From assembly GCF_003123745.1 (NCBI RefSeq), contig NZ_QETB01000003.1:1-64000 (forward strand): a stretch of 64,000 bases of DNA, in the 5' to 3' direction. Source of the stretch: Ancrocorticia populi. GTDB taxonomy: Bacteria > Actinomycetota > Actinomycetes > Actinomycetales > Actinomycetaceae. The notes below the pieces were generated by a model. It made no database searches. It was given only the letters and a program-made list of their open reading frames with translations, and was not told the origin of the DNA. The position numbers and the translations under genes are program-made. Positions 17,500 to 25,104 of this stretch are shown here, in pieces (positions within the stretch are counted from its first letter, which is position 1; every line of letters starts with the position of its first letter).

Positions 17500-18953
17500 G
17501 CGAAGAAGACATGAACGACGAGCAGGCTCAATATGAGCTGTTGCTCGGAAACCTCGATTCGTACGATCTGTCCGAAGAGGACCTCGCCGTTCTCTCTGGC
17601 GAGTTGGATGCCTACGAATCCGAGCGCCTGAAGGCGCTGCCCGTGATCGCCGTTGTTGGCCGTCCCAACGTTGGCAAATCCACTCTTGTGAACCGCATCG
17701 TGGGGGAGCGGGTGGCGGTGGTTCAGGATACTCCAGGTGTTACAAGGGACCGGGTCTCCTATCCCGCCTCGTGGGCGGGCCGCGATTTCACGCTGTTAGA
17801 TACCGGCGGATGGGACGTGGACGTCAAGGGAATTGACGCCTCCGTTGCCCGGCAGGCCGAGGTGGCTATCGATCACTGCGATGCAGTGGTACTGGTGGTG
17901 GACGCAACCGTGGGTGTTACGAACACTGACGAACAAATCGTTCGCCTTCTGCGCCGCTCCGGCAAGCCCATCGTGCTTGCCGCCAACAAGGTGGATTCGG
18001 CGATGCAGGAATCGGATGCCGCGTATCTCTGGGGTCTAGGTCTTGGAGAACCCCACCCGATTTCAGCCATGCACGGCCGCGGTACCGGCGATCTCCTTGA
18101 TGCCGTCATGGAGATTCTGCCGGCAGAATCCGCGGTAGCAGAGGCAACTCCAACGGACGGCCCGCACCGGATCGCACTAGTTGGCCGCCCCAACGTGGGC
18201 AAGTCATCGCTCTTGAATAAACTTGTGGGAGCCGAACGCGTGGTGGTTGATTCACTCGCGGGCACTACGAGAGACCCGGTAGATGAACACGTGGAGCTAG
18301 ACGGCCAGAATTGGCTGTTCGTCGATACCGCCGGTATTCGCCGCCGGGTCCACCAGACTAGCGGAGCCGATTACTACGCCTCACTGCGAACTCAGGCTGC
18401 CATCGAGAAAGCTGAACTTGGCCTCGTACTGGTCGATGCCTCGGAGCCGCTTACAGAGCAGGACATCCGGGTGATGCAGCAGGTTGTGGACGCCGGGCGT
18501 GCGCTTGTCATCGTCTGCAACAAGTGGGATCTGGTGGACGAAGATCGCCGCATGGAACTGGATCGGGAGATGGACCGCGAGCTATCCCAGTTGCGCTGGG
18601 CTGAACGGATCAACCTTTCGGCCCGTACGGGTTGGCACACGAACCGCCTGACGGCAGCTATGGAGACCGCCATCGATTCGTGGGAGTCCCGGATCTCTAC
18701 GGGTAAGCTCAACTCGTTCCTCGGCGAACTCGCGGCCGCTCACCCTCACCCGGTACGGGGAGGCAAGCAGCCGCGCATCCTGTTCGCCACTCAGGCGTCT
18801 TCCTGTCCACCACGCTTCGTCCTGTTTGCCTCAGGATTCATTGAGGCGGGGTACCGCCGCTTCATTGAGAATCAGCTGAGGGAGACGTTCGGATTCGAGG
18901 GATCACCCATCGTGATCTCCGTTCGTGTACGGGAGCGCCGCAAACGCAAGTGA
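17496..18953 (+). CDS. der: Ribosome biogenesis GTPase Der
   Basis: Double-domain GTPase needed for assembly of the 50S ribosomal subunit. The 485 residues hold two GTPase domains, each with GRPNVGKS (G1), DTGG or DTAG (G3) and NKVD or NKWD (G4), followed by a C-terminal KH-like domain ending RERRKRK. An acidic N-terminal extension of about 48 residues precedes the first G domain, as in other actinobacterial Der proteins. ATG overlaps the cmk stop (ATGA), so it is coupled to the TyrA-Cmk fusion. Its end is only 4 nt from the convergent oxidoreductase gene. Confidence 0.97.
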   Translation: MSEEDMNDEQAQYELLLGNLDSYDLSEEDLAVLSGELDAYESERLKALPVIAVVGRPNVGKSTLVNRIVGERVAVVQDTPGVTRDRVSYPASWAGRDFTLLDTGGWDVDVKGIDASVARQAEVAIDHCDAVVLVVDATVGVTNTDEQIVRLLRRSGKPIVLAANKVDSAMQESDAAYLWGLGLGEPHPISAMHGRGTGDLLDAVMEILPAESAVAEATPTDGPHRIALVGRPNVGKSSLLNKLVGAERVVVDSLAGTTRDPVDEHVELDGQNWLFVDTAGIRRRVHQTSGADYYASLRTQAAIEKAELGLVLVDASEPLTEQDIRVMQQVVDAGRALVIVCNKWDLVDEDRRMELDREMDRELSQLRWAERINLSARTGWHTNRLTAAMETAIDSWESRISTGKLNSFLGELAAAHPHPVRGGKQPRILFATQASSCPPRFVLFASGFIEAGYRRFIENQLRETFGFEGSPIVISVRVRERRKRK

Positions 18954-18957
18954 CTTC

Positions 18958-20892
18958 CTAGATCGCCAGAGCCGCCACGTAACCGGCGTTGATGGCCTCG
19001 CCCACCTTCGCTGGCTGCGTGCAATCCCCGATTGCTGTATATGGGACACCGCGCCTCTTTAGTTCGGTGCCCAACTCATCAGCGGCCTTTACTCCGAATG
19101 CCGTGACTACTGTATCGGCCAAAAGTGTTTTGGGTCCCTCATGGGGTCCTATGACTACAACTCCATCGGGGTGAATCTCGGTGACCTTGTGACCTGTTAG
19201 GATCTCCACATCCGCGGCGGCCAATTCGCGCAGCAGCGTGATCTGATTGACGGGGAGCATGTCGCGCGCGATTGAGTCCATCATTTCCACGATGGTGACC
19301 GCGTGCCCGGCCTGAGCCAGTTCCAAAGCGAGATCGGCGCCAGACAGCCCACCACCAGCCACGACCACGCGGTGACCGAGCTGTGCTCCTTCGTGAGCCT
19401 CGATAACTCCGGTGACGTTGGGACCGTCGATCCCAGGAATCGAGGATGGAACAATAGGATCGGACCCGGTCGCAACTATCAGGTTAGCAGCCTGCCCGAT
19501 GATCGGATCATCGGCAGTCACCCTGTAACCTAAATGAACCGTAACCGGCAACGCAGCGATCTCACCCTCCCACCAATCGATCATCCGGTGCAGTTCCTTC
19601 TTGAACACGGGTGTGGCCGCCGGCAGCAGAACCCCGCCCACTCTGTCTGCACTGTCATAGATATCAACCGTGTTGCCCTTGCTAGAGGCAACACGTGCCG
19701 CCTCCAATCCGGCGGGCCCCGCTCCCACTATGGTGACGGTCGTGGAACTGGGCGCCTTCTGGATTTCCCGTTCCAGCTCGAAGCCTGCTTCGGGGTTCAC
19801 GGCACAGGCGAGGTGCTCGCCTTGAAGAACGTTGCCCACACACGAAGCATTGCAGCGGATACAAGGCCGGATGCTATTGCGACGTCCCTTGGCGAGCTTG
19901 TCTACCCACTGCGGATCGGCGATGAGACCACGTCCTACACCGATGATATCGGCGTCGCCTCCCTCGAGTACCTCAGCAGCGGTGTCAGGATCGAGGTTGC
20001 CACACGCTACCACAGGGATCGAGACCGAGTCTTTGAGGATGCGAGCTGCAGGAACCATGCATCCGTCGCCAAGGTAATAGGGCGGGAAAACGTAGTCCAT
20101 GGCCTCATAGCACCCGTCGTCGGCTAAAAAGACGTCCAGCCCAGCAGCCTCAATGTAGGGAGCCAGCTCCAATCCATCTTCAGTAGTGCGACCATCTGGG
20201 AAGCGCTGGCTGAGAGACAGCCTGAAGCTGACGGGCAGATCCGGGGCAACTCGTTTGATCTCCGAGATGATCTCGCAGGCGAATCGGGCCCGATTTTCCG
20301 CTGAACCTCCGTATTCGTCCGTGCGCGTGTTCCACTGGGGACTCAGGAACTGATCGATGAGGTAGCCGGTGTGTCCGTGAATATCTACTGCGTCAATGTC
20401 TGCTTTCACGCACCGCGTCGCGGCCTCGCCAAATCTTCTGACGATCGTTTTGACTTCGCTTGTAGTTAACGCTCGGCACGTGACACTGGGAGCACCGAAA
20501 GCCTGATTGGCAGAGGCACTGACGGGCGGTTCGCCCGGCTTGTTGTCACCGCCGTTGCGTCCTAGTCCAGCTGTCAGCTGGATGGCGATCTTGCCCCCAA
20601 CCGCGTGGATTTCATCGGCAAGCTTCTTCATCGAAGGTATGGCAGCGTCACTCGCGACCGAATTCCATCCCTCGCCAGGTTCAGCGTAGTCCTCGCTGAC
20701 CGCGGTTGCCCCGGTAAGAATTAGCGCTGTGCCACCCTCCGCACGAGCTTTAAAATATGCGATCTGACGATCCGAGAAGAAGCCTTCCGGCGTCGCCATG
20801 TGATCGTGCATCGGAAGCATGATCACGCGGTTCTTGAGAGTGAGCGAACCAAACTGTACGGGTTCGAGAATACGATCGTAGTTTCCAGACAT
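18958..20892 (-). CDS. OYE-type NADH:flavin oxidoreductase / 2,4-dienoyl-CoA reductase-like
   Basis: Multidomain flavoenzyme of the 2,4-dienoyl-CoA reductase, trimethylamine dehydrogenase and bile-acid-reductase group. With the ATG at 20892 (GGGAGAAA upstream) it has 644 residues. First an old-yellow-enzyme TIM barrel for FMN (ILEPVQFGSLTLKNRVIMLPM, VDIHGHTGYLIDQFLSPQWNTRTDEYGGS). Then a [4Fe-4S] cluster motif CIRCNASCVGN with a fourth Cys at ACAVNP. Then an FAD/NAD(P)H-binding half (TIVGAGPAGLEAARV and VVAGGGLSGADLALELA). The substrate is unknown; enoate, enal or xenobiotic reduction are possible. It is last in a minus-strand set with a 2-hydroxyacid dehydrogenase and a HAD phosphatase. Confidence 0.88.
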   Translation of the reverse strand: MSGNYDRILEPVQFGSLTLKNRVIMLPMHDHMATPEGFFSDRQIAYFKARAEGGTALILTGATAVSEDYAEPGEGWNSVASDAAIPSMKKLADEIHAVGGKIAIQLTAGLGRNGGDNKPGEPPVSASANQAFGAPSVTCRALTTSEVKTIVRRFGEAATRCVKADIDAVDIHGHTGYLIDQFLSPQWNTRTDEYGGSAENRARFACEIISEIKRVAPDLPVSFRLSLSQRFPDGRTTEDGLELAPYIEAAGLDVFLADDGCYEAMDYVFPPYYLGDGCMVPAARILKDSVSIPVVACGNLDPDTAAEVLEGGDADIIGVGRGLIADPQWVDKLAKGRRNSIRPCIRCNASCVGNVLQGEHLACAVNPEAGFELEREIQKAPSSTTVTIVGAGPAGLEAARVASSKGNTVDIYDSADRVGGVLLPAATPVFKKELHRMIDWWEGEIAALPVTVHLGYRVTADDPIIGQAANLIVATGSDPIVPSSIPGIDGPNVTGVIEAHEGAQLGHRVVVAGGGLSGADLALELAQAGHAVTIVEMMDSIARDMLPVNQITLLRELAAADVEILTGHKVTEIHPDGVVVIGPHEGPKTLLADTVVTAFGVKAADELGTELKRRGVPYTAIGDCTQPAKVGEAINAGYVAALAI

Positions 20893-21026
20893 GGCTAGAT
20901 TTCTCCCTTGAAAGCGTGATGGATAACCACATCTATGGCCACGGCTGACTGGTCTGACCTTTAGGACCATCGGGAGTTACCGGCGCCAGCATAAGCGGCC
21001 GGAAGCGGGAATAAGGCTTGACTTAC

Positions 21027-21935
21027 TCAGGAGGTAAGCACAACGTTCTCGGGCTCCTCGCCCGCAAGCAGGTGTTCAATCTGCCTCCCCACGAGGGCGT
21101 TGTGCCGGGGGAATTGAGCCTGCGACCAGCCGCCCACGTGAGGCGCGATGAGGACCGCAGGATTGCTCCACAGCGGGGAGTTTTCGGGCAACGGTTCAGG
21201 ATCTACAACGTCGAGGGCAACCCGGATGCGGCCGGCGTGCCGGATCAACGCCTCCGTATCGGCCACCTTGCCGCGAGCGATGTTAACGAAAAGCGAATCG
21301 TCCCGCATCTGGGAGAAGAACGCATCGTCCGCAAGATGCTGTGTGCTATCGGAGAGCGGCACAGCCAGCACCACGATATCGGCGGTGGGAAGAAGCTCAG
21401 GAAGCTGGTCGATGCCGTACACATGCCCGCGAAAATCGTCGCGTTCGCGCGATGCCACCCGCACGGTGTTCACCTCGAAGGGCTCCAGCCGTTCGGCAAT
21501 TGCGGTGCCCACGCCGCCTACGCCAACGATCACGACGGTGGAATCGGCCAGTCCCACGGCCCGGAAATTTTCCCAATGATTGCGATCCTGATTCCTCACC
21601 ATGCGCGGAATCTCGCGCTGGGCCGCGAGCATCAACCCGAGGGTTAGCTCCGCGGTGGCCGTTTCGTGGACTGTGGCAGCGTTGGCGATGGTGAGGCCGG
21701 CCGGTGCCTGCTCGGCAACCCCATCGAATCCAATACTGGCGAGCTGAACAAGCCTTGGCGACATCCCCTCAAGATAGGCGAGCTTCTTCACGTCGAAGAA
21801 GTAGGGCATAACCGCGATGTCAAGATCTTGGCGCGGGGCAGGGGAGTCCACCTTCCACATGACGGGCTCAACATCGTATTTGCTGATGTAGTCGAATTCC
21901 GACTGGGTGGGTACAGATACCACAAGGCGTGCCAC
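21027..21935 (-). CDS. D-isomer-specific 2-hydroxyacid dehydrogenase
   Basis: NAD(P)-dependent reduction of a 2-oxoacid to a D-2-hydroxyacid, or the reverse. The 302 residues show the split catalytic domain and an inserted Rossmann domain with VGVGGVGTAIAERLEPF, VVLAVPLSDSTQHLADD, FVNIARGKVADTEAL (catalytic Arg region) and ALDVVDPEPLPENSPLW (catalytic Glu), ending in APHVGGW (catalytic His). The Rossmann motif GVGGVG is a small variant of the usual GxGxxG. GTG start at 21935 with AGGGAAAG upstream, 9 nt after the HAD gene. Substrate specificity cannot be assigned. Confidence 0.88.
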   Translation of the reverse strand: MARLVVSVPTQSEFDYISKYDVEPVMWKVDSPAPRQDLDIAVMPYFFDVKKLAYLEGMSPRLVQLASIGFDGVAEQAPAGLTIANAATVHETATAELTLGLMLAAQREIPRMVRNQDRNHWENFRAVGLADSTVVIVGVGGVGTAIAERLEPFEVNTVRVASRERDDFRGHVYGIDQLPELLPTADIVVLAVPLSDSTQHLADDAFFSQMRDDSLFVNIARGKVADTEALIRHAGRIRVALDVVDPEPLPENSPLWSNPAVLIAPHVGGWSQAQFPRHNALVGRQIEHLLAGEEPENVVLTS

Positions 21936-21944
21936 TGTCTTTCC

Positions 21945-22787
21945 CTACTTTCTATCTAGAATGTGTTGAAGCACCTGAACAACGCCGCGTTCGGCGCAGC
22001 TGGGCGCCACGTAGCGAGCGGCGGCGATGACGTCCGGATGTGCATTGGCCACAGCGAACGAGTGCGTTCCGGCAGCCATGAGTTCAGAATCGTTAAGATA
22101 ATCGCCGAACACCACGGTCTCATCTGCGCCAACCCCGAGGATTCTCTGAAGTTCTTCTAGCGCCACGCCCTTGTTGACGTTCTTGCCCTGAACGTCCACC
22201 CAATCGTCCGCAGAGAACGTGAGGGAATGGGTCTGCTGGTAGCTCTCCAACCGTGGTAAAACGGGATCCAGTCCATCAAAAGAATAGATCCCCACTTTGA
22301 CGATGTGATCATCGGCTTCAAGAGCATCTTCTAGGATCTGGAGCTGATGGAAGTAGCGTTGGACTTCACTCACGAAGGCCGTGTCAGTGCGTTCAACATA
22401 AGACTGCTTTTCGCCGATTAGCACGGCCCCCACGTTGGTTCCGCCCGAGGCGAGGTCCCGAACGATCGTCATGATGTCGCCCAGATCTTCAGGCTTGAGC
22501 CGAGCTGAATAGAGTATCTCGGAATCGCGCGCAAGCAGCCCACCGTTCGCGCTGATGAACGTCATTCCATCGGCCACGGGCGCAAACATATCTTGAAGCG
22601 TAGCTACCTGACGCCCGCTTGCCGGCACGAACTGGATGCCCTCGGCCTTTAGCTCCCGGATAATGTCCCAGATTTCGCCGGGAAGTTCGCCATCGGCCCC
22701 AACCAGGGTGTTATCCATATCGGAGGCTACGATCTTGATGCCAGACAGGTCTGCGTATTGGCGTGGATCGGTGGGAGTGACAGGCAT
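21945..22787 (-). CDS. HAD hydrolase, Cof-type (subclass IIB)
   Basis: Mg2+-dependent phosphatase of the haloacid dehalogenase superfamily, probably acting on sugar phosphates or flavin nucleotides. The 280 residues have motif I DMDNTLV, motif II region VPASGR, the IIB cap domain, motif III Lys in KNVNKG and motif IV VVFGDYLNDSELM. Start ATG at 22787 with CTGGAG upstream; an in-frame start at 22811 lacks one. Motif I has Asn at the position that is usually Gly in its neighbour (DMDGTLL). It is divergent from a clear paralogue starting 62 nt away and is first of a three-gene minus-strand operon. Confidence 0.9.
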   Translation of the reverse strand: MPVTPTDPRQYADLSGIKIVASDMDNTLVGADGELPGEIWDIIRELKAEGIQFVPASGRQVATLQDMFAPVADGMTFISANGGLLARDSEILYSARLKPEDLGDIMTIVRDLASGGTNVGAVLIGEKQSYVERTDTAFVSEVQRYFHQLQILEDALEADDHIVKVGIYSFDGLDPVLPRLESYQQTHSLTFSADDWVDVQGKNVNKGVALEELQRILGVGADETVVFGDYLNDSELMAAGTHSFAVANAHPDVIAAARYVAPSCAERGVVQVLQHILDRK

Positions 22788-22836
22788 TAATTTCTCCAGT
22801 TTTGACGTCAAGCGGCGTTACCCATACTACCGCCCG

Positions 22837-22842
22837 TACAAT
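22837..22842 (+). promoter_or_regulatory. TACAAT -10 box placing transcription at or next to the HAD start codon
   Basis: TACAAT ends 7 nt before the ATG at 22850. A transcript from this box would begin on or next to the ATG, giving a leaderless mRNA. There is no ribosome-binding site before this ATG. No good -35 sits at 16-18 nt. Leaderless genes are common in actinobacteria. Confidence 0.45.
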
Positions 22843-22849
22843 AGTTCCC

Positions 22850-23686
22850 ATGACTCTTCTGCCAACAGAGCCGCACGTTTATCTTGAATCCGCTGATCCC
22901 CGACTCATCGTTGCAGACATGGACGGGACGCTACTCGATGAGCACGGGCGGATTCCCGACGAGCTCTGGCCACTACTGGACGTGATGAAGGAACGCGGGA
23001 TTACTTTCGTTCCTGCCAGCGGCCGCCAGTACTTTCGGCTGGAGCAGATGTTTCACCGCGCCAGTAGCGGCATGCCCTTCATATGCGAGAACGGTTCGTT
23101 CGTTGTGCGGGACGGGGAGGAGGTCTCCTCCTGTTCACTTCCACGCGAGGGTGTTGTCCGTACAGTTGAAGCACTTAGGGAGGCCGGGAGTGAGGTAGGT
23201 ATCGTCGTCGCCGGAAAAAAGATGGGCTACCACGAGCGTACGGAACCCGAGTTTCTTGGTGAGGTAGAAAAGTACTACCGGCGCGCCAAGCTTCTGGACG
23301 ACGTTTTGAAGTACGACGACGACGTCAACAAGGTAGCCATCTTCGATTTTGGCGATGCAGAGTCGGGCGTATACCAAGATCTGCAGGGAAAGGTTGATGA
23401 GTACTCGGTGGTTGTCTCAGCCAAGCAATGGGTGGACGTCATGAATCCTTCGGCGGACAAGGGAAACGCGGTACGTGCTCTGCAGGAAGAACTGGGCGTA
23501 ACGCGCGAACAAACTGTTGCATTCGGTGATTTCCTCAACGATGTAGAGATGCTTGAGGCAGCGGGAATGTCTTTCGCCATGGCGAATTCGCATCCCGGAG
23601 TCTTTGACGTATCCCGATTCGTTGCTCCCTCTAATGCCGAAGGCGGCGTAATCACCGTGCTGCGGCACCTTTTAGGGCTACAGTAA
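22850..23686 (+). CDS. HAD hydrolase, Cof-type (subclass IIB), paralogue of its divergent neighbour
   Basis: Second Cof-type phosphatase, 278 residues, clearly homologous to the gene divergently transcribed next to it: motif I VADMDGTLLDEHGRIPDELW, motif II VPASGRQYFRLEQMF, ADKGNAVRAL supplying the motif III Lys, motif IV VAFGDFLNDVEML. Both have the same cap size. The ATG at 22850 lacks a ribosome-binding site and sits 7 nt behind a TACAAT box, suggesting leaderless translation. The pair probably arose by inverted duplication, then diverged. Substrate unknown; sugar phosphates are typical of the family. Its end overlaps the convergent crcB gene by 9 nt. Confidence 0.9.
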   Translation: MTLLPTEPHVYLESADPRLIVADMDGTLLDEHGRIPDELWPLLDVMKERGITFVPASGRQYFRLEQMFHRASSGMPFICENGSFVVRDGEEVSSCSLPREGVVRTVEALREAGSEVGIVVAGKKMGYHERTEPEFLGEVEKYYRRAKLLDDVLKYDDDVNKVAIFDFGDAESGVYQDLQGKVDEYSVVVSAKQWVDVMNPSADKGNAVRALQEELGVTREQTVAFGDFLNDVEMLEAAGMSFAMANSHPGVFDVSRFVAPSNAEGGVITVLRHLLGLQ

Positions 23687-24046
23687 TCCGCCCGCAAATA
23701 GGCCCGCGATCGCCGCAAGGTAGCTGACTACGACCATCGTGAGCGCGTGAACGATTCCCGCGCGCCAGCGCCCGGTAATGAGGAGCCGAGCCGATTCCAC
23801 GGAGGCGGTACTGAAGGTCGAGTAGCCGCCCATGAGCCCAACTCCCAGTACTGAGTAGAGGGAATCGTTGCCTAGATGAGCACCTGTGTATCCCGCTAGG
23901 AGACCGAGCAAGAAGCAGGCGGTCACGTTGATCACTTGTGTGCCCATGGGTGTGGTGAGCTTATTGCGCCGGTTTACCGCCGTGTCCACGGTGAAGCGAG
24001 CGGCTCCGCCCGCGCCGCCTGCCAGCGCGGTCAAGAATAGAATCAT
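23678..24046 (-). CDS. crcB: Fluoride channel Fluc/CrcB, first paralogue
   Basis: Small four-helix membrane protein that forms a dual-topology fluoride exporter. The 122 residues include the family motifs GGAGGAARF near the N-terminus, the central Asn in INVTACFLLGLLAG, and GLMGGYSTFSTA (Phe-box region). ATG at 24046 overlaps the end of the second paralogue by ATGA. Paired short crcB genes like these normally form a heterodimer, the two chains inserting in opposite orientations. No fluoride riboswitch is visible upstream. Confidence 0.93.
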   Translation of the reverse strand: MILFLTALAGGAGGAARFTVDTAVNRRNKLTTPMGTQVINVTACFLLGLLAGYTGAHLGNDSLYSVLGVGLMGGYSTFSTASVESARLLITGRWRAGIVHALTMVVVSYLAAIAGLFAGGLL

Positions 24047-24438
24047 GAGGACCGCTTTCGTGGTGCGGCGAGAATACCCGCGGCCGCGCAGAAGATTCCA
24101 AGGAGAATGCTCACCGCACCGTAGGCTGCGGAAGCGGGAAAAGACAGCCCATGAATCTCGAGAATGAAAGTGCTGTAGGTGGTAAATCCTCCGATCACGC
24201 CTGTGCCGGCCGTGAGGCGAACCCGGTGGCGCCAGCCTGTATCTTCGCCGACGTTGACGAGAGCCGTGAGTAGGAGGCCGAGGAGGAAGCTCCCCGTAAG
24301 GTTGATAAGGAGCGTGGTAATGGGCCAGCCATCGGGAGCAGGAGGAAATACTTCCTCGAGGACCGCGCGGGCAAGCGTCCCCAGAGCCGCGCCGAACCCG
24401 ACGCAGAGGACGTCCGAATACCTCTCTAGCGATCCCAT
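24043..24438 (-). CDS. crcB: Fluoride channel Fluc/CrcB, second paralogue
   Basis: Partner of the adjacent crcB. The 131 residues contain GAALGTLARAVLEE, INLTGSFLLGLLLTAL and GVIGGFTTYSTF, the conserved Gly-Gly-x-Thr/Ser-x-x-Ser-x-Phe element of the pore. It overlaps the universal stress gene upstream by 13 nt and the other crcB downstream by 4 nt, so all three should be on one transcript. Being adjacent and translationally coupled suggests an obligate heterodimer. Confidence 0.93.
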   Translation of the reverse strand: MGSLERYSDVLCVGFGAALGTLARAVLEEVFPPAPDGWPITTLLINLTGSFLLGLLLTALVNVGEDTGWRHRVRLTAGTGVIGGFTTYSTFILEIHGLSFPASAAYGAVSILLGIFCAAAGILAAPRKRSS

Positions 24439-24974
24439 GGGTTAGCTGCCTCCTTCCAGTCAACCACTGAGAGAGGAACGCTCAGTACAGGACGATGTTG
24501 GTGTTGGGCTAGATGGTAGGCCACCGATCCCTCAAGTACCCGGCGGATCCGGGCGCGTGGTCCCGGTGCCCTCGTCCCAATAACAAACACTGCGGCGTTG
24601 ATCGCGCGTGCCAAATGCGTAAGAGCCCGGTCGGGCCTGCCTGCAAGGTAATGAAACTGCCAGGGGAGATTGGATTGGTTTTCGAGGAGCGATTGGAGTT
24701 CGCTCTTCAAGGCAGATTCGCGATCCTGCCAGTTCGAGTGGAAAGAATCCGGGGAGAGAGCGGCGTGGCGGACCGTCCCGTCAGGCATTTCTTCCACGAT
24801 GTACCGCTGCGGATCCACATACGCGAAATGCAGGGTGCCTCCAGTAGCGCTGGCCAGCGACGCCGCTGTTGCCACTAAGAGCTCAGGGATCTCTTCAACA
24901 ATGCCAACGATGATTGGGTGACCATGGAAATCAGTAAGCCGGCCTACCGCCGGTTGAGGGGGAACGTTGCGCAT
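24426..24974 (-). CDS. Universal stress protein (UspA family)
   Basis: Single-domain Usp-like protein of 182 residues when started at ATG 24974, which has GGAAGGGAT just upstream. It carries a Rossmann-like fold with the ATP-binding signature near the C-terminus, VIGTRAPGPRARIRRVLEGSVAYHLAQHQHRPVLSVP in pieces, i.e. G-2x-G-9x-G-S. It overlaps the crcB pair, an association that hints at expression during a shared stress. Precise function unknown. An in-frame GTG at 24995 is an alternative start. Confidence 0.83.
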   Translation of the reverse strand: MRNVPPQPAVGRLTDFHGHPIIVGIVEEIPELLVATAASLASATGGTLHFAYVDPQRYIVEEMPDGTVRHAALSPDSFHSNWQDRESALKSELQSLLENQSNLPWQFHYLAGRPDRALTHLARAINAAVFVIGTRAPGPRARIRRVLEGSVAYHLAQHQHRPVLSVPLSVVDWKEAANPWDR

Positions 24975-25104
24975 GGCGATCCCTTCCGCGGGCACAGTCC
25001 TACCCGCATTGCGTAGTAGGAACCATCAGCCGTCCGGCGGTTAAAGGCGGGATCCATCGCCGCCGCAAGTATACACCTGAGCTGATACACAGTAACGTGG
25101 GCGC

